The position numbers were made by a program, and so were the translations under genes. A stretch of DNA of 64,000 nt from Flavobacterium hercynium (GTDB taxonomy: Bacteria; Bacteroidota; Bacteroidia; Flavobacteriales; Flavobacteriaceae), in contig NZ_MUGW01000025.1 in NCBI RefSeq assembly GCF_002217285.1, forward strand, positions 1-64,000, in the 5' to 3' direction. Below, in pieces: positions 28,466-37,401 of the stretch. Position 1 is the stretch's first letter, and every line of letters starts with the position of its first letter. The notes under the pieces were generated by a model, which was not told the origin of the DNA, did not search any database, and saw only the letters and a program-made list of their open reading frames with translations.

Positions 28466-29428
28466 ATGAATAAAGTTAAAACCAAATCGAAAGCAATCAA
28501 ACCAGCAAAAATCATTGTCGCTTTTCTTCTGAGCACATTCGTTTTTACGAGCTGCAGCAGCGATTCTGATACTCCAACTGAGCCGGAACAAAAGCAGCCT
28601 ACCATTGATAAAATAGAATTGGGACTGGGTAATAATGAAATTGGAGTTATTGGAGAAGATTTTCATTTTAATGCAGAAGTTGTTGCCGCTGACAAAATCG
28701 AAAATGTAAACATAAAAATTGTACAAAAAAGCACCGAAACGTACTCTAAAGTATGGTCACATGAAATCAACTGGACACAATATGCCGGTGCAAAAAATGC
28801 AACAATTCATAAACATTTTGATGTTCCCGCTGATGCTGTTGAAGGAAAATACGATTTCATCATTACGATTAAAGATCAAAACGGAACTTCACTTGAAGTG
28901 AAAAAGAATCTGAATATTTATGCTTCTGGAAATCTTCCTGTAAATCCTGTAACAACTATTTTGACTGTTTTTAAAAATGATGATTTCTTCTATAGAAAAG
29001 GTAAATATTATACTGAAGGAGATCATTTTAAAACTACAGACAACTTCATGTCGCAGGTAACACTTTCGGGAGTTAAAGGAAACGGAATTATGTATTTGCT
29101 GCTCATTAATAAAAATGCAAAACATACTCCGGAAAGCGTAGATCAGATCGATTTTAGTAAAGTAATTGTTTATGATGTATTTGAACATAAAGACATGGCA
29201 GAAGTAGGTACTTTTTCTAATGTTCTTTTTGACGAAAATAATATGGTAACCAGAGAAACACCAAAATTGCCAATTGGTGCTGCAAAGGACTTTAACGTTC
29301 CTACACCTCAGGATATTACAGGAACACGCGCATGGGCAACCGGAGATTATACTTATTTGGTCGTGTACAAAAACACTACTTACAATATCAACTTTACCCA
29401 AGCTATAAATATTCCGATTGTCTTATAA
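28466..29428 (+). CDS. DUF4625-type lipoprotein (first copy)
   Basis: A 320-residue lipoprotein (lipobox STFVFTSC, Cys30, followed by an SSDSDTPTEPE linker). Residues about 45-150 form an Ig-like beta-sandwich of the DUF4625 type: IEVIGEDFHFNAEVVAADKIENV-like segment, then WSHEIN, HKHFDVPADAVEGKYDF and VKDQNG-like turns. A second, unrecognised domain follows (170-320). His residues are scattered through the first domain. The shorter paralogue lies just downstream. As a partner of the TonB-dependent receptor in the same operon it may be a surface substrate-binding lipoprotein; this is inference. Confidence 0.75.
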   Translation: MNKVKTKSKAIKPAKIIVAFLLSTFVFTSCSSDSDTPTEPEQKQPTIDKIELGLGNNEIGVIGEDFHFNAEVVAADKIENVNIKIVQKSTETYSKVWSHEINWTQYAGAKNATIHKHFDVPADAVEGKYDFIITIKDQNGTSLEVKKNLNIYASGNLPVNPVTTILTVFKNDDFFYRKGKYYTEGDHFKTTDNFMSQVTLSGVKGNGIMYLLLINKNAKHTPESVDQIDFSKVIVYDVFEHKDMAEVGTFSNVLFDENNMVTRETPKLPIGAAKDFNVPTPQDITGTRAWATGDYTYLVVYKNTTYNINFTQAINIPIVL

Positions 29429-29491
29429 GGTCTCAAATATCTTGTCTAAAATATATCATATCAAATGTCTTTACATCATAAAAACAGAAAC

Positions 29492-29965
29492 ATGAAAACA
29501 ATAAAACATATATTCATTTTTGCATTATTTGCTTTTGCAATAACGGCTTGTGAAAGCGATAAAACCGAGATTGATACGGAATATCCGGTAATCGATATTA
29601 CGGACGCCAATTCATTCCCGATACAATGCAGTGAAATTACCCGCGGTCAAAAAATAACATTCAAAGCTAAATTTACAGACAACGTTTCTCTAGGTTCGTA
29701 TAGTCTTGACATTCATCACAATTTTGATCAGCATACACATAGTACTGAGGTAAATAACTGTATCGCCGATCCTATCAAAAAACCGGTAAAACCCTTCTTA
29801 TTTATCAATTCTGTTGACATTCCGAGTGGCGAAAAAACCTATGAAGCGATTCAGGAAATTGCCATTCCTTCAGACATCGATCCTGGAGATTATCATTTCA
29901 TGATTCGCCTTACGGACAAAGAAGGCTGGCAAACGATAAAAGGCTTAAGCATTAAAATTTTATAA
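29492..29965 (+). CDS. DUF4625-type lipoprotein (short copy)
   Basis: A single-domain lipoprotein of 157 residues. An upstream ATG at 29465 would add nine polar residues before the signal, so ATG 29492 (MKTIKHIFIFALFAFAITAC) is chosen; Cys20 is the lipid site. The domain shows the same fold signals as the larger neighbour: IDITDANSFPIQCSEITRG, then SYSLDIHHNFDQHTHSTE, a conspicuous His-rich loop (four His in 12 residues), and a C-terminal DYHFMIRLTDKEGW. The loop is a likely metal site. It sits 7 bases before the receptor gene, so translation is probably coupled. Confidence 0.78.
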   Translation: MKTIKHIFIFALFAFAITACESDKTEIDTEYPVIDITDANSFPIQCSEITRGQKITFKAKFTDNVSLGSYSLDIHHNFDQHTHSTEVNNCIADPIKKPVKPFLFINSVDIPSGEKTYEAIQEIAIPSDIDPGDYHFMIRLTDKEGWQTIKGLSIKIL

Positions 29966-29972
29966 CTGTTTG

Positions 29973-32399
29973 ATGAAACAAAACAAATCGAATCGATTAC
30001 TCCTTTTTTACCTGCTCTTTTTTTGTGTTGCTTTTTTTTCAAAAATAACAGCGCAGCAAGTGAGTTTATCGGGCAACGTTTTTTCTAATGATAAAAAACC
30101 ATTAGAAGGCGCTGTTATTACGCTTTATCCTTCACATACTACCGCGATTACAAATAAGGAAGGTCACTTTTATTTTAACAAATTAGCTTTAGATTCAAAG
30201 AGAATGACTATAAAACATCCGGATTACGTCCATTATGAAGTGAAAATTTCATTGGATAAAAACATGACCCAGCTTCCGGATGTCTTTTTAACTCCTGAAA
30301 TTAAGCAATTACAGGAAGTTGTCATTAAAGACAGTTATGAAGCACGCCGAAAAAAAGAAGAATCCCTGAATATTGAAGTGGTTAACAGCAGTTTCATACA
30401 ACGAAATCTCGGTGGAAGTTTAATGCAGTCTTTACAGCGCATTCCGGGCGTGAAAACAATTTCTATTGGTTCCGGAGGTTCTAAGCCGCTTATTCGCGGT
30501 TTGGGCTTTAATCAGGTAGTTGTAGTAGAAAACGGTATCAGACATGAAGGTCAGCAATGGGGTGCAGATCATGGTTTAGAGATCGATCAATACTCCGTAA
30601 ATCGAGTGGAAATAATTAAAGGTCCATCGTCCTTTATATATGGTTCAGATGCTATTGGAGGTGCCATTAACATAAAACCCGTTCCAGTTCCGGCAAAACA
30701 TACTTTTGGAGGAAGTGCAGACTTTACAGCCAAAAGCAACAACGAGCAATTTGGTGGTTCTCTGAATTTATTCGGGAGAAATGAAAACTGGTTTTTCGAT
30801 ACCCGAATTACATCAATGGAATATGGCGATTACCGTGTTCCAACTGATACTGTTCATGTGTATAATTATGCGGTGCCGTTGTACAAAAATCATTTGCGCA
30901 ATACAGCAGGGCGTGAATTAGACTTGCACGCCAGTTTTGGTTACGCTACCGAAAAATTCAAATCGGTTGTGTACATGAGTAACGTATATACCAAAAGTGG
31001 ATTCTTTGCTAATGCACACGGACTTGAACCCCGAAAAGTAGATGCTGCAATTCACGATAAATCAAGTCGGGATGTATTATTACCTTCTCAGGAAGTTACA
31101 CATACAAAAATCAGCAATACAACCAATTTTCAGGCAGGAAATCATAGAATGGAAACACAGATCGGTTTTCAGAAGAACTTCCGTCGTGAGTGGAGTCATT
31201 ATGTCAATCATGGTTACATGCCGCCTGTTTATCCTGAAGATATGTATGCGCCTCAGGATTTGGAAAGACAATACGATAAAGAAGTTTTTTCGGCAGCTTT
31301 TAAAGATGAATTTTCAATAGCGAATCATCAACTAACTTTTGGGGTAAATGCAGAACAGCAACAAAATACAATCGACGGATGGAGTTTTCTTATTCCGGCT
31401 TTTAAACAATTTAACGCAGGATTATTTCTTTACGACAAAATTCAGCTCAACGATTTGTGGCTGCTTCATGGAGCGGTACGATTCGACTATGGTTCGATCA
31501 AAATAAAACAATATACTGATTGGTTCGAAAGTCAGATTACAACAAACAACGAGACTAATTCAGCCTACTTGAATCGCTCCGAAAATCTGGATCGAAAATT
31601 TGACAATTTTAGCTGGTCAGCGGGCGTAAATTATACACCCGGGAAACTGTCTTTAAAAGCCAATGCCGGAACTAGTTTTAGAATGCCAATTGCCAAAGAG
31701 CTCGCATCAAATGGGGTAAATTATCATTATTTCAGATTTGAAAAAGGAAATCCTGATTTATCTCCAGAACGATCGTATCAGTTAGATCTGGGTTTAGAAT
31801 GGCAGGAATCTAAATGGTCGATACAGTTAAGTCCGTTTTTTAATTATTTCCCTAATTACATTTATCTGAATCCAACTTCAAAACTGGATGTCTATTACGG
31901 TGCTGGCAATCAGGTTTTTGAATATGAACAAAGTAGAGTCATGCGCTATGGTGGTGAATTGCAAACGAAGTTTCAGTTTCATAAAAATATAAGTGCTGAG
32001 ATTTTAGCAGAATATCTGTATGCAGAACAGGTTTCAGGAAACAAAAAAGGTTATACACTTCCGTTCTCACCTCCTGCTTCTGTTTTATTTGGACTTACTT
32101 ACAATCCGGAAATAAAGAACGTAACGGATACCTATTTCACGATCGATTATCGCGTTACTGCAGCTCAAAATCAAATTGTTCCGCCAGAGAAAAAAACAGC
32201 CGCCAGTCAGGTCTTTAATCTCGCGATGGGAACTAAAGTCAAAACAGGAAAACAGGAATTGGCGATTTCGCTTCAGGTTCAGAATTTGTTTAATACGCGA
32301 TACCTCAATCACACGAGTTTTTACAGGTTGATAGAATTACCTGAAGCCGGCAGAAATATCATTTTATCATTAAAAATTCCTTTTATAATACATCAGTAA
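29973..32399 (+). CDS. TonB-dependent receptor, ZnuD-like, probable zinc uptake
   Basis: About 808 residues (ATG 29973; a TTG one codon upstream is less likely). Signal peptide to about residue 28, a carboxypeptidase-regulatory-like domain (LSGNVFSNDKKPLEGAVITL), plug (about 110-240) and barrel. The plug holds HEGQQWGADHGLEIDQ. The Asp-His pair at about 199-200 is at the place where, from memory, ZnuD of Neisseria places its zinc ligands (Asp99-His100). The end SLKIPFIIHQ lacks the usual terminal aromatic, but F and I/H are close. It lies among His-rich exported proteins behind a Zur-like operator. Copper or haem are alternatives. Confidence 0.85.
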   Translation: MKQNKSNRLLLFYLLFFCVAFFSKITAQQVSLSGNVFSNDKKPLEGAVITLYPSHTTAITNKEGHFYFNKLALDSKRMTIKHPDYVHYEVKISLDKNMTQLPDVFLTPEIKQLQEVVIKDSYEARRKKEESLNIEVVNSSFIQRNLGGSLMQSLQRIPGVKTISIGSGGSKPLIRGLGFNQVVVVENGIRHEGQQWGADHGLEIDQYSVNRVEIIKGPSSFIYGSDAIGGAINIKPVPVPAKHTFGGSADFTAKSNNEQFGGSLNLFGRNENWFFDTRITSMEYGDYRVPTDTVHVYNYAVPLYKNHLRNTAGRELDLHASFGYATEKFKSVVYMSNVYTKSGFFANAHGLEPRKVDAAIHDKSSRDVLLPSQEVTHTKISNTTNFQAGNHRMETQIGFQKNFRREWSHYVNHGYMPPVYPEDMYAPQDLERQYDKEVFSAAFKDEFSIANHQLTFGVNAEQQQNTIDGWSFLIPAFKQFNAGLFLYDKIQLNDLWLLHGAVRFDYGSIKIKQYTDWFESQITTNNETNSAYLNRSENLDRKFDNFSWSAGVNYTPGKLSLKANAGTSFRMPIAKELASNGVNYHYFRFEKGNPDLSPERSYQLDLGLEWQESKWSIQLSPFFNYFPNYIYLNPTSKLDVYYGAGNQVFEYEQSRVMRYGGELQTKFQFHKNISAEILAEYLYAEQVSGNKKGYTLPFSPPASVLFGLTYNPEIKNVTDTYFTIDYRVTAAQNQIVPPEKKTAASQVFNLAMGTKVKTGKQELAISLQVQNLFNTRYLNHTSFYRLIELPEAGRNIILSLKIPFIIHQ

Positions 32400-32468
32400 G
32401 GCTTTCTATTTGATTGCTTTTAACTGAAAAACAACTAAACCCAATTATTAATTAAATAAACATTTACA

Positions 32469-33680
32469 ATGAAAAACAAGTATTTCAAACTAATCTTCTT
32501 ATTCGCTTTGTCGACCTTCGTGCTTTCTTGCAGCAACGATGATAATAACGATCCCGAAACTCCGGAAGAAGAATTAACGGAATTCAAATATTTAAGAATT
32601 TTACTTTCTGATGAAAAAACAACGGACATAACACTTGTAAATCCTGTAGATGCAACTACTTCTTCATTTAAGGCGAAATTTGCAAAATCGGCACTTTACA
32701 CTACGGAATCAGGTCGTTATGCGGGAATTATTCACCGATTGGATAATACTGTTGAAACTTTTGACAGCGGATTCGAAAGTCATGGTGATCACGTTGATGT
32801 AGACGGGATTCCACAATTTGGTGCTTTAATTGGTCAGTCGCTTATGCCAACACACTTTAAAAGCAAATTTGGAGAAATTCTAACTTTTAATGATGGAGAC
32901 GGAACACTATCTGTTGCAAAAGAATCTGAGGTTAATACACCGGGAGCACAATTCAAAGTGGTAAACGCTGGTCTTGCGCCACATCACGGTGCAATGGCTT
33001 CTTTCTCTAACGGAACGTATGCTATTACCGAAAAAGATAATTCTATCACAGGAACATTGCCTGAAAAAGTTAAGATCATTGACAATTCAGGGAAAACACT
33101 TTTTGACGCAACACTTTCAACAAAAGGAATTCACGGAAATGCATCAGACGGAACATACGCTGTTTTTGGTTCAGCAAGTGGTGTTTTGGTTGTAGAAAGT
33201 TCAGGGAAACAAAAACTTATTGCATTGCCTGAAGATTTTGGAGCAGCGTGGTTTGGAAGTATTTTAGAAACTAAAACAAAAGGAAAATTTGTTGGTTTTA
33301 CAGCTGCCAAAGGTGCTTATTTAATTGATGTTGTAAATGATACCATTAAACCAATTCTGGCGAATACTACAATCATGCAATGTAAAGTTAGTTACAATCA
33401 AACTAAACTAGGTGTTTTATTGCATTCAGGTGAATTTAAACTTTATAACTTAACCAGTTTACAATTAGAAAAAGAAGGAAAACTAATTGCAGAAACGGCT
33501 ACCGATGCAACTATAAAACCTCAAATTCAATTGACAGAGAAGTATGCTTATGTTACTTCGCCTACAACAGGAGAATTATTGCAGGTAACGCTTTCTACAT
33601 TGGCAATTAGAAAAATTAAAGTTTCGACAACACCTTATATGATTACGATATTAGGTTTTGAAAATAGCGAAAGCCACTAA
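32469..33680 (+). CDS. Beta-propeller lipoprotein, AztD-like metallochaperone candidate
   Basis: A 403-residue lipoprotein (lipobox TFVLSC, Cys21, acidic DDNNDPETPEEE linker). The body is repeats of short beta strands typical of a propeller (YAGIIHRLDN, YAVFGSASGVLVV, YAYVTSPTTGELLQV). Histidine clusters stand at FESHGDHVDV, APHHGAMASF, STKGIHGNASDG and LLHSGEF, spaced as loop residues on one face. These features resemble periplasmic zinc chaperones of the AztD type, as remembered; I cannot confirm homology without a search. Position at the end of the metal locus, followed by a terminator, supports a metal-handoff role. Confidence 0.65.
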   Translation: MKNKYFKLIFLFALSTFVLSCSNDDNNDPETPEEELTEFKYLRILLSDEKTTDITLVNPVDATTSSFKAKFAKSALYTTESGRYAGIIHRLDNTVETFDSGFESHGDHVDVDGIPQFGALIGQSLMPTHFKSKFGEILTFNDGDGTLSVAKESEVNTPGAQFKVVNAGLAPHHGAMASFSNGTYAITEKDNSITGTLPEKVKIIDNSGKTLFDATLSTKGIHGNASDGTYAVFGSASGVLVVESSGKQKLIALPEDFGAAWFGSILETKTKGKFVGFTAAKGAYLIDVVNDTIKPILANTTIMQCKVSYNQTKLGVLLHSGEFKLYNLTSLQLEKEGKLIAETATDATIKPQIQLTEKYAYVTSPTTGELLQVTLSTLAIRKIKVSTTPYMITILGFENSESH

Positions 33681-33724
33681 ATTAGTTTATAGATTTTGAA
33701 TTACTATTTAGTAAACGGAATCGG

Positions 33725-33766
33725 GAAACCTCCAAAATCATAGTGTTTTGGAGGTTTCATTTTTTA
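33725..33766 (+). terminator. Rho-independent terminator of the metal locus
   Basis: Perfect 13-base arms GAAACCTCCAAAA and TTTTGGAGGTTTC around an 8-base loop, with a T-run at 33760-33766. Confidence 0.93.
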
Positions 33767-33856
33767 CATTCAAATGCAAACTCTCAGAGATGAGTTCCTA
33801 TTTCTTCTTATGTTTCTTTATATTTGAGTATTAATTTCATAAAATGTTTACCGCTC

Positions 33857-34726
33857 ATGGCCAAGACGGATAAAATAGAAACGTACTCACTTGAGCATCA
33901 TAAAAGCTTATTTACAGCTGAAAATGATAAAAACGATTACTTCTACACTCAAATTAAAGATCATCCTTATATTGATATTCCGTATCGGGCAGAAAGTTAT
34001 GCAGTAGAATTTCTGAAAAAAGGAAGTATCATCATGCAGACCCAACTTTCCAAAATAGTTGTTCAGGCTCCTGCCATTATTGCATTGGCGCCTACTGTGA
34101 TAAGAAGTTTTACGAAAAACAGCGATGAAATCTTAATGGATATTATTTTCTTTAAACCTGAATTTTTCCTTCAGAACCAAGCGAATATTTTCTTTCTTTC
34201 TCAATATTCTTTTTTTGAAAACAGTGAAATGCATGTCTTTAATCTTGAAAAAAGCACAAAACCAAAATTCAAACAAATATTCGATTTAATCCGAGAAACA
34301 GTTACTCACAATTCTCAGCATCAAGCTTCTATTCTAAGAAGTTATCTGTACATCTTACTATTTGAACTCGATACTATCCATCAAGGTGATGCTGTTGAAA
34401 CAAAGCAAAATACCTTATTTGAAAAATTTAAAGAAATACTTTCCAGGGATTTTATAAAAAACAGATCTGTAGGCTATTATGCTAATGCGTTAAATGTTAC
34501 GCCGAAGTATTTATCCGAAGTTGTAAAAAAGAATAGTGGAAAAACGGCAAGCAACTGGATTGATGATCTGGTAGTATTGGAAGCAAAAGTATTACTTCAA
34601 AATAAATCCTTAACTATTAATCAAATAAGCGATTCACTTAATTTTTCAGATCAGTCTGTTTTTGGTAAATTTTTTAAAAATGCAATGGGAATTTCTCCTT
34701 TGCAATATCGTAGAATGTTATCATAA
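33857..34726 (+). CDS. AraC-family transcriptional regulator
   Basis: A 289-residue regulator. A TTG at 33824 opens a longer frame but lies within an exact -7 box TATATTTG (33819-33826), so ATG 33857 (MAKTDKIETYS) is preferred. The N-terminal half is a cupin-like sensor (EFLKKGSIIMQ). The C-terminal half has the double HTH: VGYYANALNVTPKYLSEVVKKNSG and NQISDSLNFSDQSVFGKFFKNAMGISPLQYR. It is separated from the metal locus by a strong terminator, so the link to it is uncertain. It may act on the downstream GNAT-like gene or on distant targets. Confidence 0.85.
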   Translation: MAKTDKIETYSLEHHKSLFTAENDKNDYFYTQIKDHPYIDIPYRAESYAVEFLKKGSIIMQTQLSKIVVQAPAIIALAPTVIRSFTKNSDEILMDIIFFKPEFFLQNQANIFFLSQYSFFENSEMHVFNLEKSTKPKFKQIFDLIRETVTHNSQHQASILRSYLYILLFELDTIHQGDAVETKQNTLFEKFKEILSRDFIKNRSVGYYANALNVTPKYLSEVVKKNSGKTASNWIDDLVVLEAKVLLQNKSLTINQISDSLNFSDQSVFGKFFKNAMGISPLQYRRMLS

Positions 34727-34858
34727 AAGTTTTCTTCTAACTTTAAAAATCAAAAACGAAACCGACTTTTCGACCAACTTCTAAGACATTTATCCCTTTA
34801 TTGCTAAAGCGGAGACAAGCATCTTTGTTCTATTACTAATTTAATAGCATAGAAAATC

Positions 34859-35368
34859 ATGTCTAAAACTGCCAAATTTGTCCTTATATTATTAGAAAAC
34901 GCCAATTGGATTGAAAATCAAGCGCTTCAATTTTATACTCAATTATTTAAGGATGCTGAATCTTCTGCAAAAAAATATACCGAAGAAAACTTCTCGATTC
35001 AAAAACTAATGAAAATACAAAATGATTTTTCAGTAGAAATAGTTATGGTCTATGAAGATGAGACACCAAAGTCATTTATGAAGCTAAATTCTTCGCGACT
35101 TTACAATCAAAATCTTAATGCAAACAAACCTATTTGTATTACTGACATTGTTTACTCCAGTCCGGACGAAATTAAATTACTTATTAATCGGGCAGAAGAA
35201 ATTGGGATACAGAGAAAACATGATTTAATTTGGGTGAAGGCATTAAAAGAAGATCTGATTTTAATAGAAATTTTAGAAGCTTTTGATTTTAAAAAATTTA
35301 CTTTTCAAAAAGAAGAGACTGATGCAATGTCAGAAAATCATCATTATTTTAAAAAGAAACTTCTGTAG
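34859..35368 (+). CDS. GNAT-like acetyltransferase candidate
   Basis: A 169-residue cytosolic protein. The layout matches a GNAT fold: N-terminal helix, central strand (VEIVMVYEDETPKSFMKLN), a strand before the acetyl-CoA loop (CITDIVYSSPDEI), a long helix (IKLLINRAEEIGIQRKHDLIWVKAL), and a C-terminal strand GFxxF-like EAFDFKKFTFQKEE. The pyrophosphate-binding Q/RxxGxA signature is not obvious, so the call is tentative. It stands alone with 350 non-coding bases behind it; substrate unknown. Confidence 0.55.
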   Translation: MSKTAKFVLILLENANWIENQALQFYTQLFKDAESSAKKYTEENFSIQKLMKIQNDFSVEIVMVYEDETPKSFMKLNSSRLYNQNLNANKPICITDIVYSSPDEIKLLINRAEEIGIQRKHDLIWVKALKEDLILIEILEAFDFKKFTFQKEETDAMSENHHYFKKKLL

Positions 35369-35723
35369 AACTTTTGAACAATAAAAATAAATTTAGCATA
35401 AATTTATTTTTAACACTTTGATAATAAAACTTTTACTACATTTAACCTAACCAAACAAATAACATTGTTTTAACACTTTATAGAAAGAAATCTATTTTTC
35501 TCATAATTGAATCTCATTTGTTGTTAAAAAACATTTTTTTTATGCTTAAAACAAAGTAAATCCTAAAAACAGGTATAAACCCCTGCTCCTACAATATCCA
35601 TATCCATTACTTTAGCATCGTAATTACAGCGTTATCAATGAATTGGCGGAATAAACCAAAAAAAGATAACCTTACAATTACGCTAACCAAAATCAAATTT
35701 ATAAACTTTAATTTTTTATTACT
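35369..35723. other. Intergenic region with A+T hairpin
   Basis: A 355-base gap. A perfect 12-base inverted repeat AAAATAAATTTA/TAAATTTATTTT (35384-35395, 35399-35410, loop GCA) directly follows the GNAT-like gene and may be a weak terminator. The rest is A+T-rich with no frame; a promoter for the collar-type gene could not be pinned down. Confidence 0.5.
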
Positions 35724-36287
35724 ATGGATGAGTACATTGGAATTGTTAAGCTTTTTGCAGGGAATTTTGCGCCACGTGGATGGCTAGTGTGTAATGGTCA
35801 GCTTTTACAGATACAACAGTATTCTGCTGTGTATGCTATCTTAGGCACACAATTTGGTGGCGATGGTATTACAACTTTTGGCTTGCCGAATCTTCAGGGA
35901 GCTGTTCCTGTTGGTGTAGGAACACTTAATGGTACAACTTATGTAGCAGGAGATAAAGGTGGTAACACAAGTGTAACACTTTTAGGTACAAATATACCAG
36001 CGCACACTCATACAGGAACTGGTACAATATCAGTAAGTTCTTCCAATTCTACACTATCAACTCCAGCAAATGGAAATGCTATTGGAGTACCTGGTTCTAA
36101 TATTTCCAGAGTTTTTACACCAACATTAGGCTTTGTGGCAGCAACTCCATCGGTAAATTTAGCCAGTAATATTACTACAGGCGCAACTGTTAATGCTGGT
36201 GCTACGGTACCTGTATCTGTAGTGCAACCTTACACCGCAATGCTTTATATAATTTGCATAGAAGGAATTTTTCCTCCTCGCCCATAA
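35724..36287 (+). CDS. Phage tail collar-domain (MdpB-like) protein
   Basis: A 187-residue protein of the type called microcystin-dependent or tail fibre collar protein. The N-terminal collar motif reads YIGIVKLFAGNFAPRGWLVCNG, then QYSAVYAILGTQFGGDGITTFGLPNLQGAVPVG, typical of the family. The middle part is Ser/Thr/Ala-rich low-complexity sequence, and the end VVQPYTAMLYIICIEGIFPPR is the conserved collar tail. No other phage gene is near, so it is not a prophage. In Bacteroidota such genes occur beside surface adhesins; the role here is unknown. It converges on the next gene with a 6-base gap. Confidence 0.85.
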   Translation: MDEYIGIVKLFAGNFAPRGWLVCNGQLLQIQQYSAVYAILGTQFGGDGITTFGLPNLQGAVPVGVGTLNGTTYVAGDKGGNTSVTLLGTNIPAHTHTGTGTISVSSSNSTLSTPANGNAIGVPGSNISRVFTPTLGFVAATPSVNLASNITTGATVNAGATVPVSVVQPYTAMLYIICIEGIFPPRP

Positions 36288-36293
36288 AGACAG

Positions 36294-37307
36294 TTATTCG
36301 TTTTTCAAATTATAAGACCATTTTGGTATTGCACTAAAATCATATACTAACTGAAGAGCTGAATTATTAATAAGACTATACAATGATACTACACAATACG
36401 GATTTGTTATATAAGATTCTGCCGTTTTGAGTTCAACATCATCAAAAATCTTAATTTCTGTAAAAACGCATACATCCGGATGATTGCTAAAATTGTCTGG
36501 AAGTTTATAAAAATCGCTTTCTAATTTATACACGGGAGTGGTTTTACTAAAAAGTTCTTTGTTTATTGTAAATAATCTATTAACAAATACACTATGAGGA
36601 TAGGGCTGCAAAGTTTTGTAGCCCTCTACTTCAGTTACTGCATTCTTTAGATACGGTTCTTGGTCAAAAAAAGTGTACATCAAATCGACTCTGATCTCCT
36701 TTGGAATTAAGATTCCATGAGCAGGTAATTGAGCCGCAATATTTTGTACGATAGCCACCTGAGGTTCTTTCGTTAGTGCATAATCCATAGTCTCAGATAC
36801 TGCCAGATCTATACTAAAATTTTCCGGACTGGTATACGTTATGGCATCTGCTTCGAGTAATTGTATTTGATATTCGTCAAGGCCAATTAGGGTTACAAGT
36901 TGTTGAACGGATGCAATTGAAATTGCATTTATGTCTATCAAAACAGCATTAATCCTCTCTTTATTAAACAATGGAAGTAAAGGCAGCATTAATGTTGCAT
37001 AAGGACCACAACCTGCATAAAGCACATTAATACTACGATCAGGAAAATCATGGCACAATTGGGTTAAAGCTTTATAAATTCCTTTTATAAAAAAGACAGT
37101 ACGCAGATAATCATCTACACAATCTGCGGCACCCAAACTGGATAATGCTACTCCGCCTTTGACCGCCTTTTCGTTGTCCTGAGAAAAAGTAATGGAGTTG
37201 ATTTTTTTATAAAAATCAGAAAGTGTTTTAGCAGCTGCTGCATATTGATCTGCAGTATTAGATGCGATAATAGATTGAACAATAATCGTAAGTTCTTGTT
37301 TGTACAT
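36294..37307 (-). CDS. SAM-dependent methyltransferase-like protein
   Basis: A 337-residue cytosolic protein. Class I methyltransferase motif I is visible in INVLYAGCGPYATLMLPLL (Gly-rich loop), motif II in AVLIDINAISIASVQQL (acidic residue at the end of strand 2), then IQLLEADAITYTSPENF (motif III region) and IDLAVSETMDYAL (motif IV). The C-terminal half (about 210-337) is a beta-rich domain like that of protein arginine-type methyltransferases, but substrate motifs are not clear. It overlaps no neighbour and converges with the collar-type gene. The target, small molecule or protein, is unknown. Confidence 0.7.
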   Translation of the reverse strand: MYKQELTIIVQSIIASNTADQYAAAAKTLSDFYKKINSITFSQDNEKAVKGGVALSSLGAADCVDDYLRTVFFIKGIYKALTQLCHDFPDRSINVLYAGCGPYATLMLPLLPLFNKERINAVLIDINAISIASVQQLVTLIGLDEYQIQLLEADAITYTSPENFSIDLAVSETMDYALTKEPQVAIVQNIAAQLPAHGILIPKEIRVDLMYTFFDQEPYLKNAVTEVEGYKTLQPYPHSVFVNRLFTINKELFSKTTPVYKLESDFYKLPDNFSNHPDVCVFTEIKIFDDVELKTAESYITNPYCVVSLYSLINNSALQLVYDFSAIPKWSYNLKNE

Positions 37308-37401
37308 GTTTTTTTGACTTTTAGCGTCGCTTGAAGTTAGAAATAGAATTCAAAAGTATAAAAATAGGATTACAAAATGACAAATTTAATTACAACAAAT
37401 T

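Noticed and set aside
35724..36287. Prophage remnant signalled by a tail-collar protein
   Set aside because: No capsid, terminase, integrase or att-like repeat lies nearby, and such proteins occur outside phages in Bacteroidota.
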